From positions 2,852,001-2,916,000 of the forward strand of contig NZ_JASTLB010000001.1 in the NCBI RefSeq assembly GCF_030499535.1: a DNA stretch of 64,000 bases, read 5' to 3'. This document shows positions 58,197 through 64,000 of the stretch, piece after piece (the first letter of the stretch is position 1; each line of letters begins with the position of its first letter). Origin of the DNA: Streptomyces sp. TG1A-8. GTDB taxonomy: Bacteria; Actinomycetota; Actinomycetes; Streptomycetales; Streptomycetaceae. Below the pieces are notes generated by a model, which did no database searches, had not been told where the DNA came from, and was given only the letters and a program-made list of their open reading frames with translations. A program made the position numbers and the translations under genes.

Positions 58197-59405
58197 ATGC
58201 CCGCAGACCTCGCCGTCATCGGACTCGGTCCCCACGGCCTGCCGCTCGCCCAGGCCGCCGTCACCGCCGGCATCCCGACCATCGGGTACGCCACCGGTCC
58301 CGAGGCGGGCTCGCTGAGCCCGGCCGAACTGCGCCGGATGCGCGCCGGCGGCTTCCGTCCGGTCAGCGACCCGGCCCAGCTCGGCCGGGTGCGCACGGCG
58401 GTGATCTGCGCGCCCACCCCGCGCGGCGCCGACGGCGCGCTCGACCTCGGCCAGGTGGAGGCCGCCGCGCGCACGCTGGCCGAGGGGCTGCGCCCGCACA
58501 CCACGGTCATCCTGGAGTCGCCCGTGCTCCCCGGGACCACCGAGGAGTTCCTGCGTCCCCTGCTGGAGAAGGGCTCGGGGCTGCGCGCCGGCCGTGACTT
58601 CCACCTCGCCTACTCGCCCAGCCGGACGGACCCCGGCAGCCGCGACCACACCCCCGCCGGCACGCCCAAGGTCATCGGCGGCCTCACCCCCGCCTGCACC
58701 GAGTCGGCCGCCGCCTTCTTCGGGCGGCTCACGGACAAGGTGGTGCGCGCGCGGGGACTGCGCGAGGCGGAGACGGTGCAGCTGCTGGAGACCAACTTCC
58801 GGCACGTCAACATCGCGCTCGTCAACGAGATGGCCGTCCTCTGCCACGAGCTGGGTGTCGACCTGTGGGACGTCATCCGCTGCGCGGAGACCAAGCCGTT
58901 CGGCTTCCAGGCGTTCCGGCCGGGCCCCGGCGTCGGCGGGCACGGCGTCCCGCAGGACCTGACCGGGCACGCGAGCCGCGGCCTGCGCATGGTGGAGCTG
59001 GCCCAGCAGGTCAACCACCGCATGCCCCGGTACGTCGTCCAGCGCGCCGCGGCGCTCCTCAACGAGCACGGCAAGTCCGCCCGCGGCGCGCGCGTGCTGC
59101 TGCTCGGGGTCACCTACAAGGCGGACCTCGCCGACCTGCAGGGCACGCCCGCCCGGGAGATCGCGACCCGGCTGATGGAGCTGGGCGCGGCCGTCAGCTA
59201 CCACGACCCGCTCGTGGCCTCCTGGAGCGTCCTGGAGCGTCCGGTCCCCCGCGCCGACTCCCTCTACGAGGCCGCCGCCGACGCGGACCTGACGATCCTG
59301 CTCCAGCAGCACCGCACGTACGACCTGCAGGGCCTGTCGGTGAAGGCCCAGCTGCTGCTGGACACGCGGGGGGCGACCCCCACCGGGGCGGCCCACCGCC
59401 TCTAG
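58197..59405 (+). CDS. UDP-sugar dehydrogenase (UDP-ManNAc/UDP-glucose DH) homologue lacking catalytic Cys
   Basis: A 402-residue protein with the three domains of the UGDH/WecC family: N-terminal NAD domain (LAVIGLGPHGLPLAQAAVTA), central helical domain (ETVQLLETNFRHVNIALVNE) and C-terminal UDP-binding domain (VLLLGVTYKADLADLQGTPA). The active-site loop should read GGHCIP or GGSCFP but here reads GPGVGGHGVPQDL, so Gly replaces the catalytic Cys. The four-electron oxidation of a sugar nucleotide to uronate would then be blocked or altered. The first NAD motif is also atypical (GLGPHG, not GxGYVG). A divergent enzyme or binding protein is likely. Confidence 0.88.
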   Translation: MPADLAVIGLGPHGLPLAQAAVTAGIPTIGYATGPEAGSLSPAELRRMRAGGFRPVSDPAQLGRVRTAVICAPTPRGADGALDLGQVEAAARTLAEGLRPHTTVILESPVLPGTTEEFLRPLLEKGSGLRAGRDFHLAYSPSRTDPGSRDHTPAGTPKVIGGLTPACTESAAAFFGRLTDKVVRARGLREAETVQLLETNFRHVNIALVNEMAVLCHELGVDLWDVIRCAETKPFGFQAFRPGPGVGGHGVPQDLTGHASRGLRMVELAQQVNHRMPRYVVQRAAALLNEHGKSARGARVLLLGVTYKADLADLQGTPAREIATRLMELGAAVSYHDPLVASWSVLERPVPRADSLYEAAADADLTILLQQHRTYDLQGLSVKAQLLLDTRGATPTGAAHRL

Positions 59406-59423
59406 GGGCGGTCACGAACGGAA

Positions 59424-59454
59424 AACGGCCGGGGCGCTGTCGTCCCCGGCCGTT
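59424..59454 (+). terminator. Terminator after the UDP-sugar dehydrogenase homologue
   Basis: A perfect 11-bp stem (59424-59434/59444-59454) with 9-nt loop, 19 nt past the stop. It begins AACGG and ends CCGTT, followed by AGTCTC. Confidence 0.8.
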
Positions 59455-59539
59455 AGTCTCCCCCGGTCTCGTCGCGCACACCTGCGCGTACGTCTTCCGT
59501 TCGTCATCCAGTTGTGTCACAGCACGGGGGATACCTGTC

Positions 59540-60129
59540 ATGGGCCAGTCAGCACCACCGCCGCAGCCCGCGCCCGGCACCGCGCCGCAGCCCGGCCCGG
59601 TCGACGGCAATCCGTACGCCGGCCGGCCGCCGGAGCACCCGCGGCGCCCGGGACGCCGTACCCGCCGCAGCCGGGGGCACCGCGGCCGGGGGCCTTCGCG
59701 CCACCGTCGGCCCCGCCCGCGCCGGTCCGGGACAACCTCGTGCTCGGCCTGCTCGTGGCCCTCGCCGCCGCCCTGGTCGCCGCCGCCCTCTACGGCCTCG
59801 TCACCGGCCTCACCAAGCACGAGATCGGCTGGGCGGCCGTCGGTGTCGGCTACGTCATCGGTGTCGCGGCGGGCCGGGCCGGCGGCCGCAACCCGGGCGT
59901 GGCGATCGCCGGTGCCGTCCTCGCGCTCGGCTCGGTCTACCTCGGCCAGCTGGCCGGTGAGGCCGTGATCGGGGCGAAGGACCCCGGCGTGGGCTTCGGC
60001 GAGCTGTTCTTCCACCACTTCGACCTCGTGCAGAAGGTCTGGAGGGCCGACGCCGACCCGCTCACCTCCGTGTTCTTCGCCATCGCCGCGTTCGCCGCGT
60101 TCTCGGGCGCCAAGAGGGCCGCCGCGTAG
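59540..60129 (+). CDS. Small membrane protein, probable one-base frameshift near residue 30
   Basis: The natural start is ATG 59540 (MGQSAPPPQPAPGTAPQPGP) with a GGGGA box, but that frame is lost after about 30 codons. The conserved part (GTPYPPQPGAPRPGAFAPPS then about four helices, ending SGAKRAAA) is in the next frame. One added base near 59625-59635 gives a 196-residue protein. The N-terminal Pro/Gly part is disordered, then LVLGLLVALAAALVAAALYG, AAVGVGYVIGVAAGRAGG, IAGAVLALGSVYLGQLAG and a final helix. The break may be a sequencing error. Function unknown. Confidence 0.7.
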
Positions 60130-60147
60130 ACCGCGCCCCGGACGCGG

Positions 60148-60175
60148 GAAGGGCCCGCCGGTGGCCGGGCCCTTC
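60148..60175. terminator. Bidirectional terminator before guaB3
   Basis: A perfect 10-bp stem (60148-60157/60166-60175) with 8-nt loop, in the 58-bp gap between converging stops. Confidence 0.75.
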
Positions 60176-60187
60176 GCGCCGTACGGG

Positions 60188-61312
60188 TCAGCGCCGGTGC
60201 TGGCTGTCCGCCACCGTGACCTCGACGCGCTGGAACTCCTTCAGCTCGCTGTAGCCGGTCGTGGCCATGGCACGGCGCAGGGCGCCGAAGAAGTTCATCG
60301 AGCCGTCGGGCTTGTGGGACGGGCCGGTGAGGATCTCCTCGATGGTGCCGACCGTGCCCAGGGCGACCTTCTCGCCGCGGGGCAGCTCCTCGTTGACCGC
60401 CTCCATGCCCCAGTGGTGGCCCTGGCCCGGCGCGTCCGTGCCCCGGGCCAGCGGGGAGCCCATCATCACGGCGTCGGCGCCGCAGGCGATCGCCTTGGGG
60501 AGGTCGCCGGACCAGCCGACCCCGCCGTCCGCGATCACGTGCACGTACCGGCCGCCGGACTCGTCCATGTAGTCGCGGCGGGCGGCGGCCACGTCGGCGA
60601 CCGCGGTGGCCATCGGCACCTGGATGCCGAGGACGTTGCGCGTGGTGTGCGCGGCGCCGCCGCCGAAGCCGACCAGGACACCGGCGGCGCCGGTGCGCAT
60701 GAGGTGCAGTGCCGCGGTGTAGGTGGCGCAGCCGCCGACGATCACCGGGACGTCGAGCTCGTAGATGAACTGCTTCAGGTTCAGCGGCTCGTGCGAGGAC
60801 GACACGTGCTCCGCCGAGACGGTCGTGCCCCGGATGACGAAGATGTCCACGCCCGCGTCCACGACCGCCTTGGAGAACTGGGCGGTGCGCTGCGGGGAGA
60901 GCGCGGCCGCCGTGACGACGCCGGAGTCGCGCACCTCCTTGATGCGGGCGCCGATCAGCTCCTCCTTGACGGGCGCCGCGTAGATCTCCTGCAGGCGGCG
61001 GGTCGCCCGCTCGGCGGGCAGCTCGGCGATCTCGTCCAGCAGCGGCTGCGGGTCCTCGTGCCGGGTCCACAGGCCTTCGAGGTTGAGTACGCCGAGGCCG
61101 CCCAGCTCACCGATGCGGATCGCGGTGGCCGGGGAGACGACCGAGTCCATGGGGGCGGCCAGGAACGGCAGCTCGAAGCGGTAGGCGTCGATCTGCCAGG
61201 TGATCGAGACCTCCTTCGGGTCCCGCGTACGGCGGCTGGGGACGACGGCGATGTCGTCGAAGGCGTACGCCCTGCGGCCGCGCTTGCCGCGCCCGATCTC
61301 GATCTCAGTCAC
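60188..61312 (-). CDS. guaB3: GuaB3 family IMP dehydrogenase-related protein
   Basis: A 374-residue (beta/alpha)8 protein of the IMPDH/GMP reductase superfamily without CBS domains (MTEIEIGRGKRGRRAYAFDD; LAAPMDSVVSPATAIRIGEL; ADGGVGWSGDLPKAIACGAD). The loop that carries the catalytic Cys in true IMPDH (GxGSxCxTR) reads FGGGAAHTTRNVLG, so the Cys is absent and classic IMPDH activity is unlikely. GuaB3 paralogues are typical of Actinobacteria and lie next to guaB as here. Their reaction is less certain than that of GuaB. It is 115 bp downstream of guaB on the same strand. Confidence 0.93.
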   Translation of the reverse strand: MTEIEIGRGKRGRRAYAFDDIAVVPSRRTRDPKEVSITWQIDAYRFELPFLAAPMDSVVSPATAIRIGELGGLGVLNLEGLWTRHEDPQPLLDEIAELPAERATRRLQEIYAAPVKEELIGARIKEVRDSGVVTAAALSPQRTAQFSKAVVDAGVDIFVIRGTTVSAEHVSSSHEPLNLKQFIYELDVPVIVGGCATYTAALHLMRTGAAGVLVGFGGGAAHTTRNVLGIQVPMATAVADVAAARRDYMDESGGRYVHVIADGGVGWSGDLPKAIACGADAVMMGSPLARGTDAPGQGHHWGMEAVNEELPRGEKVALGTVGTIEEILTGPSHKPDGSMNFFGALRRAMATTGYSELKEFQRVEVTVADSQHRR

Positions 61313-61427
61313 GTCTTGGCCTTTCCCTGATGCGTCTCAGCGTCTTCCAGTATCGCCGACGGGTGCGGCGAGGGCGGCCACCGCAGTTCCGGGGCCGCCC
61401 TGGACGAGCCTCACGCGCGCGCGTGCG

Positions 61428-62978
<1,551 letters not shown>

Positions 62979-63028
62979 CTAACGGGAAGCACGGTCGGCG
63001 CATTCCACGATGCGGGGCCGCTAGCGGC

Positions 63029-63046
63029 TTCGTATTTTCATACGAA
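63029..63046. promoter_or_regulatory. AT-rich palindrome upstream of guaB
   Basis: TTCGTA-TTTTCA-TACGAA, with perfect 6-bp arms, in a notably A/T-rich spot between the sigma gene stop and guaB start. It lies 93 bp upstream of the guaB start. It is a candidate operator or part of the guaB promoter. Confidence 0.4.
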
Positions 63047-63099
63047 AACACTCGTGCGGCGGTTCGACGGCGGGCCAAGGGCGGTCCCACACAGGGGTC

Positions 63100-63777
63100 T
63101 TACTGTTCGGCGAGGGCGCGCAGCCGGCTCAGTGCCCTGTGCTGGGCAACGCGGACCGCCCCCGGTGACATTCCCAACATCCGTCCGGTCTCCTCCGCGG
63201 TCAGGCCCACCGCGATGCGCAGCAGGAGCAGCTCGCGCTGGTTCTCCGGCAGGTTGGCCAGCAGCTTCTTGGCCCACTCGGCGTCACTGCTGAGCAGGGC
63301 GCGCTCCTCGGGGCCGAGGGAGTCGTCGGGGCGCTCCGGCATCTCGTCCGAGGGGACGGCCGTGGAGCCCGGGTGGCGCATCGCGGCGCGCTGGAGGTCG
63401 GCGACCTTGTGCGAGGCGATGGCGAAGACGAACGCCTCGAAGGGGCGGCCGGTGTCGCGGTAGCGGGGCAGGGCGAGCAGGACCGCCACGCAGACCTCCT
63501 GGGCGAGGTCCTCGACGAAGTGGCGCGCGTCCCCGGGCAGCCGGGACAGCCGGGTACGGCAGTAGCGCAGCGCGAGGGGATGCACGTGGGCGAGCAGATC
63601 GTGCGTGGCCTGCTCGTCCCCCTCGACGGCACGGTGTACGAGCGCGCCGATCGCCCCGTGGGCCGTGCCCGCCTCGTCGTCGCGCATCGGTCCATGGTGC
63701 CCTGCGGCCCTCCGGTCCGCCGCATCGTGCTCGTGGTTGTGCACCGAAGCGTTATGAGCAGGTGCGCCGGCACTCAT
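63100..63777 (-). CDS. SigD/ShbA-type ECF sigma factor
   Basis: About 225 residues from ATG 63777 ([20 protein letters not shown]), preceded by GGGGAGGG; ATG 63687 ([11 protein letters not shown]) is a shorter alternative. Sigma region 2 contains [20 protein letters not shown] and [20 protein letters not shown], and region 4 contains [20 protein letters not shown] and [20 protein letters not shown]. Its place beside guaB matches mycobacterial sigD. I believe the Streptomyces orthologue is the factor called ShbA, reported to direct transcription of the principal sigma gene hrdB, but I cannot confirm the identity here. No anti-sigma gene is visible in the window. Confidence 0.9.
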   Translation of the reverse strand: MSAGAPAHNASVHNHEHDAADRRAAGHHGPMRDDEAGTAHGAIGALVHRAVEGDEQATHDLLAHVHPLALRYCRTRLSRLPGDARHFVEDLAQEVCVAVLLALPRYRDTGRPFEAFVFAIASHKVADLQRAAMRHPGSTAVPSDEMPERPDDSLGPEERALLSSDAEWAKKLLANLPENQRELLLLRIAVGLTAEETGRMLGMSPGAVRVAQHRALSRLRALAEQ

Positions 63778-64000
63778 CCCCTGCGCCCTCCCCTTCCGCT
63801 CGACCGACTCGTCCCCGAGAGACTCCACATCTCAAGGATGCGGCATCGGCGGCGGAACGAGCACCGGGCGTCCGGCGGGTCGCCTTGCGCCGCACCTGTC
63901 GGCCCGTCCGGCGCATCCCGGCGTCCACCGGGGTGCGCCGCGCGGCCGCGCGCCCCGGGCGCGTACCCCGTGGGCACCGCCGCCCGGCCGCCCCGGGTGG

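Noticed and set aside
63774..63977. A 67-codon minus-strand frame upstream of the sigma factor
   Set aside because: It is low-complexity and overlaps the likely sigma factor promoter. No ribosome-binding site or protein-like pattern.

Overview
The window is chromosomal DNA of very high G+C with codon use, gene content and gene order typical of Streptomyces: sucCD, icmB, pcrA, guaA, glpD, the guaB3-guaB pair and a SigD-type sigma factor lie in the order I associate with the conserved core of that genus. Most genes are ordinary core genes. Transcription alternates in blocks, with strong GC-rich hairpins at most convergent ends.

Layout. 1-6.6 kb: end of a membrane protein gene, a DUF6350 membrane protein, an unusual XRE-HTH/sigma-like fusion protein, and sucCD. 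6.6-14.8 kb: two divergent operons, MoxR ATPase-DUF5682-VWA (minus) and SWIM zinc finger-DUF5691 (plus). They share a 15-bp inverted repeat whose arms match the actinobacterial DNA-damage (RecA-NDp/PafBC) promoter. 14.8-25 kb: icmB, a lipase-like hydrolase, an M23 peptidase, helicase pcrA (with its own damage-type promoter), an NlpC/P60 hydrolase behind a c-di-AMP (ydaO) riboswitch, a TehA-like transporter and a second NlpC/P60 hydrolase. 25-31 kb: a LuxR response regulator and PspC-type histidine kinase, a divergent PspC protein, DoxX and a TIG-domain membrane protein. 31-38 kb: a PNPOx-like protein, guaA, chorismate mutase with a possible Phe/Tyr attenuator, a ChoD-like GMC oxidoreductase and a succinic-semialdehyde-type dehydrogenase.

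38-55 kb is an array of five Ser/Thr kinase-family genes on the minus strand, one of them a pseudokinase. A complete 6,597-bp Tn3-family transposon (39,553-46,149) splits the array. It has 46-bp perfect terminal inverted repeats, a 5-bp target duplication, a serine resolvase, an AraC regulator/SDR passenger pair and a frameshifted transposase. 55-64 kb: a serine hydrolase, glpD, a nucleotide-sugar dehydrogenase homologue without its catalytic Cys, a small membrane protein, guaB3, guaB and the sigma factor. The order guaA ... choD-like ... guaB3-guaB2-sigD resembles that of mycobacteria.

Several genes (VWA, pcrA, tnpA twice, probably the small membrane protein at 59.5 kb) are broken by single-base deletions, mostly in or beside short homopolymers. 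This looks more like residual sequencing error than decay. The observations most worth follow-up are the damage-promoter-linked MoxR/VWA/SWIM cluster, the Phe/Tyr leader upstream of chorismate mutase, and the kinase/pseudokinase array with a shared extracellular domain.
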